This document shows positions 16,996 to 25,538 of a stretch of DNA of 64,000 nucleotides, one piece after another (positions within the stretch are counted from its first letter, which is position 1; every line of letters begins with the position of its first letter). Source of the stretch: Pedobacter metabolipauper (GTDB taxonomy: Bacteria > Bacteroidota > Bacteroidia > Sphingobacteriales > Sphingobacteriaceae); the NCBI RefSeq assembly GCF_004362715.1, contig NZ_SNYC01000004.1:558001-622000 (forward strand), written 5' to 3'. Made by a program: the position numbers and the translations under genes. The notes under the pieces were generated by a model. It saw nothing but the letters and a program-made list of their open reading frames with translations, did not search any database and had not been told where the DNA came from.

Positions 16996-18399
16996 ATGGA
17001 AGAGGAATTTTATTTTGATTTTAGTGATGATGCACAGCGTTCTGTAGAACGCTACGAAGAGATGATACGTAATCAGGATCAATATTTTTTTGACGCCCAG
17101 GCTTTTGAAAATATTATCGATTACTACATCGAAAAGAGCGATCCTGTAAAAGCACTTCAGGTTATTGAGTACGCTTTGAACCAGCATCCTTATGCTGCGG
17201 TTTTTCTGGTTAAACAAGCCCAGTTGTTTTTTGTTACCGATCAGATTGACCGTTCTTTTCTTGCGCTTCAGAAAGCAGAGATGCTGGAAGCTTCCGAGCC
17301 GGAGATCTACATTTTAAGAGGTAACATTTACAATAGCCTGGAGCGTTATTCGGAGTCACTGGATAATTTCCAGAAGGCATTGGAGTTTTCGGAAACCACA
17401 GACGAGATTTTGCTTCAGATTGCGTATGTATATCAGAATATGCTTGATTACGAGCACGCCATTGTATACATTAAGCAGAGTTTAGAGCAGAATATGGAAA
17501 ACAAGGACGGCCTGTATGAGCTTGCTTTTTGTTACGATATTCTGGATAAGCAGGAAGAAAGCATACAATTTTATAAGGAGTATATTGATAAAGACCCTTA
17601 TTCATACGCGGCCTGGTATAACCTGGCCAATTCGTACCATAAGCTTGATCTGTTTGAAAAGGCAATTGATGCGTACGATTATGCGATCTTAATTAAAGAT
17701 AACTTTGCTTCTGCATACTACAATAAAGGCAATGCTTTGGTTCAGCTGGACCGTTTTTCTGAGGCGATTGAAGTTTATAAACAAACCTTTGAGTACGAAA
17801 AGCCCAATGCAGATACGTATTGTGCGATTGGCGAATGCTATGAAAAGCTGGAGCTTATGGATGAAGCGCGGTCATACTATAAAAAGTCTGTAAAGATGGA
17901 TCCCAAGATGGCTGATGCCTGGTTTGGAATTGGTGTGACGCTTAATTTTGAAGAGCGCTTCTTTGAGTCCCTTCATTTCTATAAAAAAGCCATTGAACTG
18001 GATGATGAAAATGCAGATTTCTGGTTTGCCATGGCGGATGCGTATTATAAACTTGGGCAGATCGAACTGTCTGTAGAGGCGTATTCTAAGGTATTGGAAT
18101 ATAATCCTGTTGATGTAGAAGCATGGCTTGATTATTCAACCGTGTTATACGAGCAGGGTAAGTTGCTGGAAGCTTCTGAGACCATCTCTGAGGCCATCAA
18201 GAACAACCCGGATGCGGCTGAACTATATTATCGTATGGTTGCGTATCTTTTTGCCCTTGGTGAGAAGAACGAAGCGTTGATCTATCTGGAAACTGCATTG
18301 GCAACGGATCCGGAGAAGCACCACATTTTATTTGAATATTTGCCCCAATTACAACAGAACGGCTCTATACTTGAAGTGATCAGCCGTTTTATAAAATAA
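16996..18399 (+). CDS. Tetratricopeptide-repeat protein
   Basis: The 467-residue protein is almost entirely TPR: at least ten 34-residue units with the pattern A..Y..G at turns, for example SFLALQKAEMLEASEPEIYILRG, AWYNLANSYHKLDLFEKAIDAY and ADAWFGIGVTLNFEERFFES. It has no signal peptide and an acidic N-terminus (EEEFYFDFSDDAQRS), so it is a cytoplasmic scaffold or chaperone-like protein. It precedes comA by 69 bp with a weak hairpin between. A TATATTTA box (16957-16964) upstream lacks a well-placed TTG. The role is unknown. Confidence 0.85.
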   Translation: MEEEFYFDFSDDAQRSVERYEEMIRNQDQYFFDAQAFENIIDYYIEKSDPVKALQVIEYALNQHPYAAVFLVKQAQLFFVTDQIDRSFLALQKAEMLEASEPEIYILRGNIYNSLERYSESLDNFQKALEFSETTDEILLQIAYVYQNMLDYEHAIVYIKQSLEQNMENKDGLYELAFCYDILDKQEESIQFYKEYIDKDPYSYAAWYNLANSYHKLDLFEKAIDAYDYAILIKDNFASAYYNKGNALVQLDRFSEAIEVYKQTFEYEKPNADTYCAIGECYEKLELMDEARSYYKKSVKMDPKMADAWFGIGVTLNFEERFFESLHFYKKAIELDDENADFWFAMADAYYKLGQIELSVEAYSKVLEYNPVDVEAWLDYSTVLYEQGKLLEASETISEAIKNNPDAAELYYRMVAYLFALGEKNEALIYLETALATDPEKHHILFEYLPQLQQNGSILEVISRFIK

Positions 18400-18415
18400 A
18401 AACCGGATGGTTTTT
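18398..18415 (+). terminator. Weak hairpin after the TPR gene
   Basis: AAAAACC (18398-18404), a 4-nt loop GGAT and GGTTTTT (18409-18415) form a 7-bp stem ending in T residues and overlapping the stop codon region. It is short and AT-rich, so termination would be partial at best. Confidence 0.35.
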
Positions 18416-18468
18416 ATTAGATATTACTGATAAAAACTGTCCGATTTTTTTTCACCTTTGTCATCAAT

Positions 18469-19239
18469 ATGAATTACCCACTTAATAATATACCAGAAAG
18501 GCCTGTAAAACCACGCAACAAAGGAATTACAATGGTCATGGATAAAGGACTAAGCTTAAGACAAACAGAAGATTTTATTGACGTTGCCGGCATACATAGT
18601 GATATTGTAAAGTTAGGCTGGGCTACTTCTTTTGTTACCCCTAATTTAAAGGAGAAGTTAGCGATCTATAAATCGGCAGGTATCCCCACTTATTTTGGGG
18701 GAACACTTTTCGAGGCTTTTATTATCCGGAATCAATTTGACGATTACAGACGTGTGCTGGATCAGTTTAACATGGAATATGTTGAAGTTTCTGACGGTTC
18801 GATCACCATTGATCACGATCTGAAATGTGAATATATCCAAAAGCTGTCTAAACAGGTTACTGTAATTTCTGAAGTTGGCTCTAAAGACGCTGCTAAAATA
18901 TTTGCGCCTTACAAATGGATTAAGCTGATGCAGGCTGAGCTTGATGCGGGTTCATGGAAAGTTATTGCGGAAGCACGAGAAGGTGGTAATGTTGGCATTT
19001 ACAGGGGTTCTGGTGAGGTTAGGGAAGGCCTGGTAGATGAGATCCTTACGCAAATTCCTGAAGAGGCGATCATTTGGGAAGCCCCCCAAAAGGAACAACA
19101 GGTTTGGTTCATCAAATTACTGGGTACAAATGTGAACTTAGGGAATATTGCACCTGCTGAAGTGATTCCATTGGAAACCATCAGACTTGGTTTAAGAGGC
19201 GACACTTTTGATCATTTCCTGGATCTTGCTAACCTGTAA
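18469..19239 (+). CDS. comA: Phosphosulfolactate synthase (ComA family)
   Basis: The 256-residue protein matches the ComA family, which adds sulfite to phosphoenolpyruvate to give phosphosulfolactate. Features: RNKGITMVMDKGLS near the N-terminus, the IVKLGWATSF strand, GGTLFEA, YVEVSDGSITI, VISEVGSKDA, and AEAREGGNVGIYRG. Phosphosulfolactate feeds coenzyme M in methanogens and sulfolactate in bacilli; in Bacteroidota the product is not established and could relate to sulfonates. It heads a compact operon with aroE 18 bp downstream. A degenerate box CACCTTTG (18453-18460) ends 8 nt before the ATG. Confidence 0.88.
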   Translation: MNYPLNNIPERPVKPRNKGITMVMDKGLSLRQTEDFIDVAGIHSDIVKLGWATSFVTPNLKEKLAIYKSAGIPTYFGGTLFEAFIIRNQFDDYRRVLDQFNMEYVEVSDGSITIDHDLKCEYIQKLSKQVTVISEVGSKDAAKIFAPYKWIKLMQAELDAGSWKVIAEAREGGNVGIYRGSGEVREGLVDEILTQIPEEAIIWEAPQKEQQVWFIKLLGTNVNLGNIAPAEVIPLETIRLGLRGDTFDHFLDLANL

Positions 19240-19257
19240 TCCGGGAGTTACCAGACC

Positions 19258-20001
19258 ATGAGAAAATTTGGATTAATAGGTTTCCCGTTATCACATTCAT
19301 TCTCAAAGAAGTTCTTTACCCACAAGTTTGAGACGGAGCAGATTGCTGACTGTGAGTATGATCTGTTTCCCATTGAAGATATTGAACTTCTGCCGGCACT
19401 GCTGGCAGATCATACCGAATTGCGGGGTCTAAATGTAACGATACCCCATAAATTAAATGTGATCCGTTTTCTGGATGAAGTTGATGATGCCGCATTGCAG
19501 ATTGGTGCTGTAAATTGTATTTCAATTTTGAATAATGACGGTAAACGCTGGTTAAAAGGTTACAATACGGATGCCTTTGGCTTTCGCACATCCCTGGAGC
19601 CTCTGTTAAAGGATCACCATAAAAAAGCGCTGGTCTTTGGTGATGGCGGTGCTGCTAAAGCAGTAAAGTATGTACTAAAGACCCTTAATATTTCTTTTCT
19701 TGTCGTTAGCCGGAAGCCCGGTGCAGATTCGGTCAGCTATGCTGAAGTTACTCCTGAATTACTTCAGGAATATACGCTGCTGATCAATACAACCCCTCTG
19801 GGTATGTCTCCAAATATAGATAGCTGCCCGGAGATTCCATATGCTTCCTTATCTGAAATACACCTGGCTTATGACCTGGTTTACAATCCGGAAGATACCG
19901 TGTTTTTGCAAAAAGCGCGTGAACATGGTGCGGAGATCAAGAATGGTCTTGAAATGCTTTACCTGCAAGCTGAACATTCCTGGTATATTTGGAACAAATA
20001 G
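19258..20001 (+). CDS. aroE: Shikimate dehydrogenase
   Basis: The 247-residue enzyme reduces 3-dehydroshikimate with NADPH. The substrate site is intact: GFPLSHSFSKKFF (two conserved Ser), LNVTIPHKLNVI (catalytic Lys), IGAVNCI, GYNTDAFGF. The nucleotide-binding part has VFGDGGAAKAV, followed by INTTPLGM and GLEMLYLQAEHSW. It is slightly shorter than the E. coli enzyme, as usual in Bacteroidota. The TAG stop is immediately followed by the gldD ATG. It supplies the chorismate used by TrpE elsewhere in the window. Confidence 0.95.
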   Translation: MRKFGLIGFPLSHSFSKKFFTHKFETEQIADCEYDLFPIEDIELLPALLADHTELRGLNVTIPHKLNVIRFLDEVDDAALQIGAVNCISILNNDGKRWLKGYNTDAFGFRTSLEPLLKDHHKKALVFGDGGAAKAVKYVLKTLNISFLVVSRKPGADSVSYAEVTPELLQEYTLLINTTPLGMSPNIDSCPEIPYASLSEIHLAYDLVYNPEDTVFLQKAREHGAEIKNGLEMLYLQAEHSWYIWNK

Positions 20002-20583
20002 ATGAAAAAGCTCCTGATCCTTTCCTTTTTAATTGCGATGGTACTTGCTGCATGTACCGGAAACAGCTATTCTCCAAAACCGAGAGGTTATTTTCATATC
20101 GAATTCCCAAAAAAGGAATATAGAAAATTTGATACCGGCTGTCCTTTTACGTTTGACTATCCTGTTTATACGGAAATGACCCATGATGGGGCCGGCAACA
20201 CAAATTCATGCTGGTATAACCTTTCTTTTCCCCGTTTCAATGGAAATCTTCATTTAACATATTACGATGTCTTATCCCAAAAAGAATATGCAGAGCTGGT
20301 TGAAGATGCGCGGACATTTGCATTTAAACATACAGTGAAGGCAAATGCAATTGATCAGAGACTGATCAATTATCCGGAGAAAAAGGTTTATGGCATCTAT
20401 TATGCGATAGAAGGCAATACGGCTTCTTCGGTACAATTTTTTTTAACAGACAGCGTGAAGCATTATTTCAGGGGCGCTTTATATTTTAATGAGCGTCCGC
20501 AGTACGATTCGATCCAGCCGGTTGTTAATTTTATTAAAAAAGATATCGACCGGATGATCAGTACCTTTAAATGGAAAAATTAG
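20002..20583 (+). CDS. gldD: Gliding motility lipoprotein GldD
   Basis: The 193-residue protein has a lipoprotein signal with Cys18 in VLAACTG. The start of the mature region (SPKPRGYFHIEFPKKEYRKF) is the characteristic GldD sequence, followed by CPFTFDYPVYTEM and CWYNLSFPRFNGNLHLTYY. GldD is one of the outer- or periplasm-facing lipoproteins required for gliding in Flavobacterium; it is also found in non-gliding Bacteroidota. No other gld gene is nearby. The gene directly abuts aroE, with zero nucleotides between stop and start. Confidence 0.9.
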   Translation: MKKLLILSFLIAMVLAACTGNSYSPKPRGYFHIEFPKKEYRKFDTGCPFTFDYPVYTEMTHDGAGNTNSCWYNLSFPRFNGNLHLTYYDVLSQKEYAELVEDARTFAFKHTVKANAIDQRLINYPEKKVYGIYYAIEGNTASSVQFFLTDSVKHYFRGALYFNERPQYDSIQPVVNFIKKDIDRMISTFKWKN

Positions 20584-20599
20584 CATTTACTATAATAAA

Positions 20600-21238
20600 A
20601 TGATCAGCATTCAGAGATTTACCTTTAACCCGGTTCGGGAAAACACCTATATATTATTTGATGAAACGGGTGAATGTGTCATCATCGATCCGGGCATGTA
20701 CGATGGGGAAGAACAAAATATCCTGGTCCGCTTTATCAAAGAAAAGGAACTGAAGCCTGTTCTTTTACTAAATACACACTGTCATTACGATCATGTTTTC
20801 GGAAACAAGTTTGTTTACGATAACTGGGGTTTAAAGCCACAGTTTCACCGTGGTGAGCTGTTTGTACTGCAGGCCATTCCGGGTTACCTTCCACAAATGG
20901 GACTTCGTTATGAGCTGTCTCCGGAGCCTGAGGTTTTTCTGGAAGAAACGGGAACAGTTACCTTTGGAAACAGTACGCTTGAACTGATCTTTGCACCTGG
21001 ACATTCTCCGGCACATTTATGTTTTTATGCTGCGGAAGACAACTTTTTGATTGGTGGCGATGTTTTGTTTTACAATAGCATTGGCCGTACTGACCTGCCG
21101 GGAGGTAATCATGCGCAGTTAATTAGCAGTATAAAGAATAACTTGTTTAAATTGCCCGATAATTGCGAAGTTTATCCTGGTCACGGACAACCGACAACTA
21201 TTGGATATGAGAAACTTACCAATCCATTTTTACAATAA
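20600..21238 (+). CDS. MBL-fold metallo-hydrolase (glyoxalase II-like)
   Basis: The 212-residue protein has the metallo-beta-lactamase metal site HCHYDH (His60, His62, Asp64, His65), a second His in APGHSPAH, the Asp in IGGDVLFYNSIGRTDLPGG and the last His in VYPGHGQPT. The IGRTDLPGG motif is typical of YcbL/glyoxalase II-type thioester hydrolases. No signal peptide is present. It is embedded in the comA-aroE-gldD operon. The reaction is probably hydrolysis of a thioester, but the substrate is not known. Confidence 0.88.
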   Translation: MISIQRFTFNPVRENTYILFDETGECVIIDPGMYDGEEQNILVRFIKEKELKPVLLLNTHCHYDHVFGNKFVYDNWGLKPQFHRGELFVLQAIPGYLPQMGLRYELSPEPEVFLEETGTVTFGNSTLELIFAPGHSPAHLCFYAAEDNFLIGGDVLFYNSIGRTDLPGGNHAQLISSIKNNLFKLPDNCEVYPGHGQPTTIGYEKLTNPFLQ

Positions 21239-21258
21239 TAACCGTTAAGCAGTACATA

Positions 21259-22491
21259 TTGAATACACCATTTTTCATAGCCCGCAGGTATCTTTTTGCT
21301 AAAAAATCTACCAATGCTATAAATATCATTTCTACAATTTCTGTAGTGGGTGTATTTGTAGGAAGTGCTGCTTTGATCACTATTTTATCGGTATTCAATG
21401 GCTTTGGTGAAGTGGTTTTGAAGATGTTTAATACCATTACTCCTGAAATTGTGATCTCACCGGCAGCTGGAAAGACCTTCTCTCCCGGATCTGCGTATTT
21501 TAATGCGCTAAAAAGAAATAAGGATATTTACTCTTATACTGAGGTCTTGTCTGAAAATGCATTGCTCCGGTATAATGACAAGCAATCCGTTGCCCTGGTT
21601 AAAGGTGTAAGTGCAGATTACTTAAAAAATAAAAGCTTAGACAGCATTACCCTGGAAGGAAAGTTTCTGCTGAACAACAGTGCCGGAGATTGTGCCGTGA
21701 TCGGTTCTGCCATTCAGACTTACCTGATGGTTAATGTGGCCAATCCCTTTGACCAGCTGCAGATCTTTTCTCCTAAAAAGGGAACCAAAGTTAGTTCGGT
21801 TAATCCCGCTGATGATTTTACCATTTTATCCATTCCCACAGCGGGTGTTTTTGAGGTTCAGCAGGACTTTGATAACCTGGCAATTGTTCCGTTGAGCTTT
21901 GCGCGGAAGCTGCTGGGCGAACCGGAAAAGATCTCTGCCATAGAGATTAATTTAAAACCAGGGATCAATGTCGATAAATTTAAGGAGGAGATTGAACAGC
22001 GCATCGGTGCCAATTTTGAAGTAAAGGACCGGATCCAGCAGAATAAGGTTCTTTATAATATCCTGGGGAGTGAGAAATGGGCGGTATATATTATCCTCAC
22101 TTTTATTTTAATTATTGCTATTTTTAACATCATCGGATCATTGACCATGCTGGTGATTGATAAACTAAAAGATATTGCGATTTTGAGTAGTCTGGGAGCT
22201 GGAAAGAAGCTCATTAAACGGATATTTTTATTCGAAGGAATGATGATTACCATGACGGGCTGCCTATTCGGCCTTCTGATTGGATTTATCTTTTGTTTAG
22301 TGCAGCGTGAATTTGGTCTGGTTAAAATGTCGCAAGAGAATTTGCTGATTCCAAATGCGTACCCAGTCGCATTTAAATGGACAGATTTCTTACTGGTCTT
22401 CTTAACCGTAAGTATATTTTCTTTTGTGGCATCAGCTTTGTCAGCTAATTTGAGCGTTAAGAAAATAAACCATTTGAATCAAGATCTGTAA
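21259..22491 (+). CDS. FtsX-like permease, LolC/LolE-type
   Basis: The 410-residue protein begins with NTPFFIARRYLFAKKSTNAI, the usual start of Bacteroidota LolC/E-like permeases, then a transmembrane helix (about 23-46), a large periplasmic domain (50-265) and three C-terminal helices (about 272-298, 322-350, 376-398). Such permeases work with an ATPase (LolD) to release lipoproteins to the outer membrane; the ATPase is not in this window. The start codon is TTG (21259-21261); no ATG precedes the conserved N-terminus in frame. It lies 20 bp after the MBL gene and 4 bp before a lipoprotein gene. Confidence 0.85.
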   Translation: MNTPFFIARRYLFAKKSTNAINIISTISVVGVFVGSAALITILSVFNGFGEVVLKMFNTITPEIVISPAAGKTFSPGSAYFNALKRNKDIYSYTEVLSENALLRYNDKQSVALVKGVSADYLKNKSLDSITLEGKFLLNNSAGDCAVIGSAIQTYLMVNVANPFDQLQIFSPKKGTKVSSVNPADDFTILSIPTAGVFEVQQDFDNLAIVPLSFARKLLGEPEKISAIEINLKPGINVDKFKEEIEQRIGANFEVKDRIQQNKVLYNILGSEKWAVYIILTFILIIAIFNIIGSLTMLVIDKLKDIAILSSLGAGKKLIKRIFLFEGMMITMTGCLFGLLIGFIFCLVQREFGLVKMSQENLLIPNAYPVAFKWTDFLLVFLTVSIFSFVASALSANLSVKKINHLNQDL

Positions 22492-22495
22492 TCCT

Positions 22496-22873
22496 ATGAA
22501 GCTATTTAATAAATCTTTATTTTTAATCCTGGCACTTTCCGTAGTGATTATTGCCTGTAATCAAAAAGATGCAGCGGATGAAAAGGGTACTGTAAAAATT
22601 CTAAAAGGTTTGTATAGTTATGGTCCTGAGATCAAGTCTTTTACCGATTGTGAAGAGGGCCGGGAATACTGGGTTGCCGATAGTGCCAAGACGCTTGAGC
22701 TTTCTTACAGTAACTTTAATTTTGAAAAGCCATATGAGCCGGTATATATCGAGGTAGAATGTCACCTGATTAAATCAGATAGCCTAATCGTATCTGCTGA
22801 TTTTGATTCTACTATGGTGGTAACCAAGGTACTTAAGATCACTAAAGAGATTCCTGACGGTCCCTGTAATTAA
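22496..22873 (+). CDS. Small lipoprotein, NlpE-like C-terminal pattern
   Basis: The 125-residue protein has a lipobox with Cys21 (SVVIIACNQK). The mature part contains KGLYSYGPEIKSFTDCEEGR and EYWVADS, resembling the stretch of NlpE-like copper-resistance lipoproteins in which a Cys precedes a YWV/YWL motif. A second cysteine pair (C61-like in FTDC, and the final PCN) could form a disulfide. It is the last gene of the comA operon. Its TAA is directly followed by the stop of the convergent mqnD gene. The function is unknown. Confidence 0.55.
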   Translation: MKLFNKSLFLILALSVVIIACNQKDAADEKGTVKILKGLYSYGPEIKSFTDCEEGREYWVADSAKTLELSYSNFNFEKPYEPVYIEVECHLIKSDSLIVSADFDSTMVVTKVLKITKEIPDGPCN

Positions 22874-23719
22874 TTAACCGATCAGGTAAATACTGTGTTT
22901 TAAAGGCTCAATCAGCCCTTTTTCCTGTGCCATATTGAAAAGCACATCGATTGCCTTTCTGCCTTCAGTACCAAGTTGAACACTGTATTGATTTACGTAC
23001 AGTTCGATGTGCTTATACATCACCTCTTCACTCATCTCCTGTGCATGCTGCTTAATAAATTCAAGGCCTGATTTTGGATCATTGAATGCATATTCTACCG
23101 ATTTTTGAATAAGCCGGTTTACTTTTTCCTGCACGCTTCTTTCCAGCTTCCTGTTGATCACGATTCCGCCCAGCGGGATGGCGCAGCCGGTTAGTTTTTC
23201 CCAGTAACTGCCCAGATCAACGATCTTGTGTAATCCTTTTTCCGAATAGGTGAACCTGTTCTCATGGATGATCAGTCCGAGGTCTGTCTTTTCTTCCAGC
23301 AATGACGATTCTATGTCAGAGAAGACAAGTTCTTGTTTGTTTGTCAGGTGTGGAAATGCAATTCCAAGCAGGAAATTGGCAGTTGTAAATTTACCTGGGA
23401 TACCCACTTTTAAGGAGGCATCTAAATGTGTACTGTTCTGAACGTGTGTTTCGTCCTTACAGATCAGCAGCGGGCCTACACCAAAGCCGAGTGCACTTCC
23501 GGAATCCAGCAGCGCATATTTCTCATAACAATGTGCAAAGGCATGGAAGCTCAGCTTGGTAATGTCCAGTTCCGCATTAAATGCTTTATGGTTCAGTGTT
23601 TCTACATCATCAAAGCATACTTCGAATTCCAGGCCTTCCGTATCAATTTTATGATGGATCAGTGCATCGAATATAAAGGTATCATTTGGGCAGGGAGAAA
23701 AGCCTAGACTAAGTTTCAT
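22874..23719 (-). CDS. mqnD: 1,4-dihydroxy-6-naphthoate synthase (futalosine menaquinone pathway)
   Basis: The 281-residue periplasmic-binding-protein-like enzyme converts cyclic dehypoxanthine futalosine to 1,4-dihydroxy-6-naphthoate. The N-terminus LSLGFSPCPNDTFIFDAL is the MqnD hallmark; DITKLSFHAF, GSALGFGVGPLL and LGLIIHENRFTY also fit. It lies 34 bp downstream of mqnB in the same direction, so the two are cotranscribed. Their presence indicates menaquinone made by the futalosine route; mqnA and mqnC are not in this window. Confidence 0.92.
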   Translation of the reverse strand: MKLSLGFSPCPNDTFIFDALIHHKIDTEGLEFEVCFDDVETLNHKAFNAELDITKLSFHAFAHCYEKYALLDSGSALGFGVGPLLICKDETHVQNSTHLDASLKVGIPGKFTTANFLLGIAFPHLTNKQELVFSDIESSLLEEKTDLGLIIHENRFTYSEKGLHKIVDLGSYWEKLTGCAIPLGGIVINRKLERSVQEKVNRLIQKSVEYAFNDPKSGLEFIKQHAQEMSEEVMYKHIELYVNQYSVQLGTEGRKAIDVLFNMAQEKGLIEPLKHSIYLIG

Positions 23720-23753
23720 GCGGTAAATATAGGGACTATTGAAAACCGCTCGG

Positions 23754-24386
23754 TTATGTATTTGTCAAAAAGCCAATTGCCCAGGTGTTCAGGTTCTTTA
23801 TGGCAAGTCCAATTTGCCAGTTTTCACGGTTTCGGGGTTCTACATAGTTCGAAATGCTGCGAACCTGGACGCAGGGAATGGAAATTTTTGTACAGGCATA
23901 CAGCACAGCTGCGCCCTCCATACTTTCTGTTACGGGTGCCAGCCTTTGAATTATGGAGCGTATGCTGCCTTCATTTCCATGAACACAGTTAACTGTTATT
24001 CCATTTACCTTTTTAAGGCGTTTGATATAGTCGTTTAAGAGGTTGTGATGTGCGGTATATTTAGTTTGTCCGAAGCCAAGGGCATCCAGGGTAAGAAACG
24101 CATCTTTATCTTCTGCACCAAGTTCAGCAAATTCATCAGAAATGATGTTCAGTACACTACCCAATGGAATGGTACGGTCGAAGCTGCCGGCAATGCCCAG
24201 GTTTAGAACCAGGTTGTAGCTGGTATTTAAATGCTGCCCGAGTGCGAATGCGGTTGCCGTCATCCCAACGCCGGTGATCAGCACATCAAATTCATCCGTT
24301 CTTACAAAATCCACTTTGGGCAGGTTAAATTGTTCGTACAGGAATTCGATTTCTGGCCGTGTTGCTGCAACGATAAGAAGTTTCAT
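23754..24386 (-). CDS. mqnB: Futalosine hydrolase
   Basis: The 210-residue nucleosidase-fold enzyme releases hypoxanthine from futalosine. It resembles MTA/SAH nucleosidase: LLIVAATRPEIEFL at the N-terminus, LITGVGMTATAFALG, LGIAGSFDRTIPLGSV, and the SMEGAAVLYACTKISIPCVQVRSISNYVEPRN segment, where Glu and the Asn (Asp in MTAN) contact the substrate. The neighbouring mqnD settles futalosine rather than MTA as substrate. It is divergent from queD, with 86 bp between the starts. Confidence 0.92.
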   Translation of the reverse strand: MKLLIVAATRPEIEFLYEQFNLPKVDFVRTDEFDVLITGVGMTATAFALGQHLNTSYNLVLNLGIAGSFDRTIPLGSVLNIISDEFAELGAEDKDAFLTLDALGFGQTKYTAHHNLLNDYIKRLKKVNGITVNCVHGNEGSIRSIIQRLAPVTESMEGAAVLYACTKISIPCVQVRSISNYVEPRNRENWQIGLAIKNLNTWAIGFLTNT

Positions 24387-24407
24387 AGGGATCTAAGTTA
24401 GTTATTT

Positions 24408-24440
24408 ACCTTTCTACTTAAACCTTTCTACGTATATTTG
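24408..24440 (+). promoter_or_regulatory. queD promoter region with 10-bp direct repeat
   Basis: ACCTTTCTAC occurs twice (24408-24417 and 24422-24431), 14 bp apart, immediately followed by TATATTTG (24433-24440), an exact TAnnTTTG box 32 nt before the queD ATG. The repeat covers the place where the -33 element should be. It may be an operator for the queD-folE genes or for the divergent mqnB. Confidence 0.45.
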
Positions 24441-24472
24441 TTCGTTATATCACAAACGATAACCTAATATAA

Positions 24473-24883
24473 ATGATTTTTATAACTAGAAAAGCATCAT
24501 TTAATGCGGCGCATAAACTCTCCAGACCTGATTGGACGGAAGACGAAAATACGGCAGTTTATGGAAAATGTGCTAATCCGAACTGGCATGGCCATAATTA
24601 CCAGCTATATGTAACCGTTAAGGGTGAGGTTAACCCGGAAACTGGCTTCCTGGTAGATCTTAAATGGTTAAAAGACATTACCAATACCTATGTTGTAGAT
24701 AAGATTGATCACCGCAACTTAAATCTGGATGTGGATTTTATGCAGGGTAAGCTGGCTTCAACAGAGAATCTTGCCATTGCGATCTGGGATGAGCTGCACA
24801 ATCTGATCGCCGAATCCGGCGCAGCATTACACTGTATTAAAATTTACGAAACCGAGAATAACTTTGTAGAATATTTCGGTTAA
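24473..24883 (+). CDS. queD: 6-carboxytetrahydropterin synthase / 6-pyruvoyl-tetrahydropterin synthase family
   Basis: The 136-residue PTPS-fold enzyme has the zinc histidines in FNAAHKL and NWHGHNY, the catalytic Cys in [12 protein letters not shown], the DHRNLN motif and the C-terminal [11 protein letters not shown] with its substrate-binding Glu. In bacteria such proteins usually make 6-carboxy-tetrahydropterin for queuosine. folE, which makes the shared precursor dihydroneopterin triphosphate, follows 10 bp later, supporting a pterin role. I saw no preQ1 riboswitch upstream. Confidence 0.9.
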   Translation: MIFITRKASFNAAHKLSRPDWTEDENTAVYGKCANPNWHGHNYQLYVTVKGEVNPETGFLVDLKWLKDITNTYVVDKIDHRNLNLDVDFMQGKLASTENLAIAIWDELHNLIAESGAALHCIKIYETENNFVEYFG

Positions 24884-24893
24884 TACCTTAGAT

Positions 24894-25517
24894 ATGAATG
24901 ATCATTTAGACGAAGAAGAAATTAGCTACACTAAAATAGACCGTTATAACGACAGTAAAATAGCTTCTGTAGCCAATCATTATAAAGATATTCTGGGTCA
25001 GCTGGGTGAAGACCCTGAGCGTGAGGGACTCTTAAAGACTCCGGAGCGCGTGGCTAAGGCCCTGCAGTACCTTACTCATGGGTATGACCTTAATCCCTCA
25101 GAGATATTGCGCAGTGCGATGTTTAAAGAGGATTACAGCCAAATGGTGGTTGTGAAGGACATTGAAGTTTATTCGATGTGTGAGCATCACATGCTTCCAT
25201 TTTTTGGGAAAGCGCATATTGCATATATCCCAAACGGGCATATCGTCGGTTTAAGTAAAATACCAAGGGTTGTAGATGCATTTGCGCGTCGTTTGCAGGT
25301 ACAGGAGCGGCTAACTAACGAGATCAGGGACTGTATTCAGGAAACCCTGAATCCTGTTGGCGTTGCCGTAGTTATAGAGTGCAGGCATTTATGTATGGCC
25401 ATGCGCGGCATACAGAAGCAAAATTCTGTAACCACCACCTCTGCGTTTACCGGTGAATTTGCAAAAGATAAAACGAGGGCGGAGTTTTTAAGGCTGATCA
25501 CTGCCAACTTACATTAA
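24894..25517 (+). CDS. folE: GTP cyclohydrolase I
   Basis: The 207-residue enzyme converts GTP to dihydroneopterin triphosphate, feeding folate and, with queD, queuosine precursors. The zinc and catalytic motifs are intact: [41 protein letters not shown] and [21 protein letters not shown]. The N-terminal 30 residues are a charged extension. It is translationally close to queD (10 bp) and precedes fabD by 21 bp. Confidence 0.95.
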   Translation: MNDHLDEEEISYTKIDRYNDSKIASVANHYKDILGQLGEDPEREGLLKTPERVAKALQYLTHGYDLNPSEILRSAMFKEDYSQMVVVKDIEVYSMCEHHMLPFFGKAHIAYIPNGHIVGLSKIPRVVDAFARRLQVQERLTNEIRDCIQETLNPVGVAVVIECRHLCMAMRGIQKQNSVTTTSAFTGEFAKDKTRAEFLRLITANLH

Positions 25518-25538
25518 TCAATTCCATTAAAATACGTT

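Noticed and set aside
23426..24038. Plus-strand frames opposite mqnD and mqnB
   Set aside because: Both minus-strand genes have full family signatures; the opposite frames have no start context or motif.
24387..24472. preQ1 riboswitch upstream of queD
   Set aside because: No preQ1 aptamer-like stem or C-rich loop followed by an A-rich tail was seen in this 86-bp divergent region.
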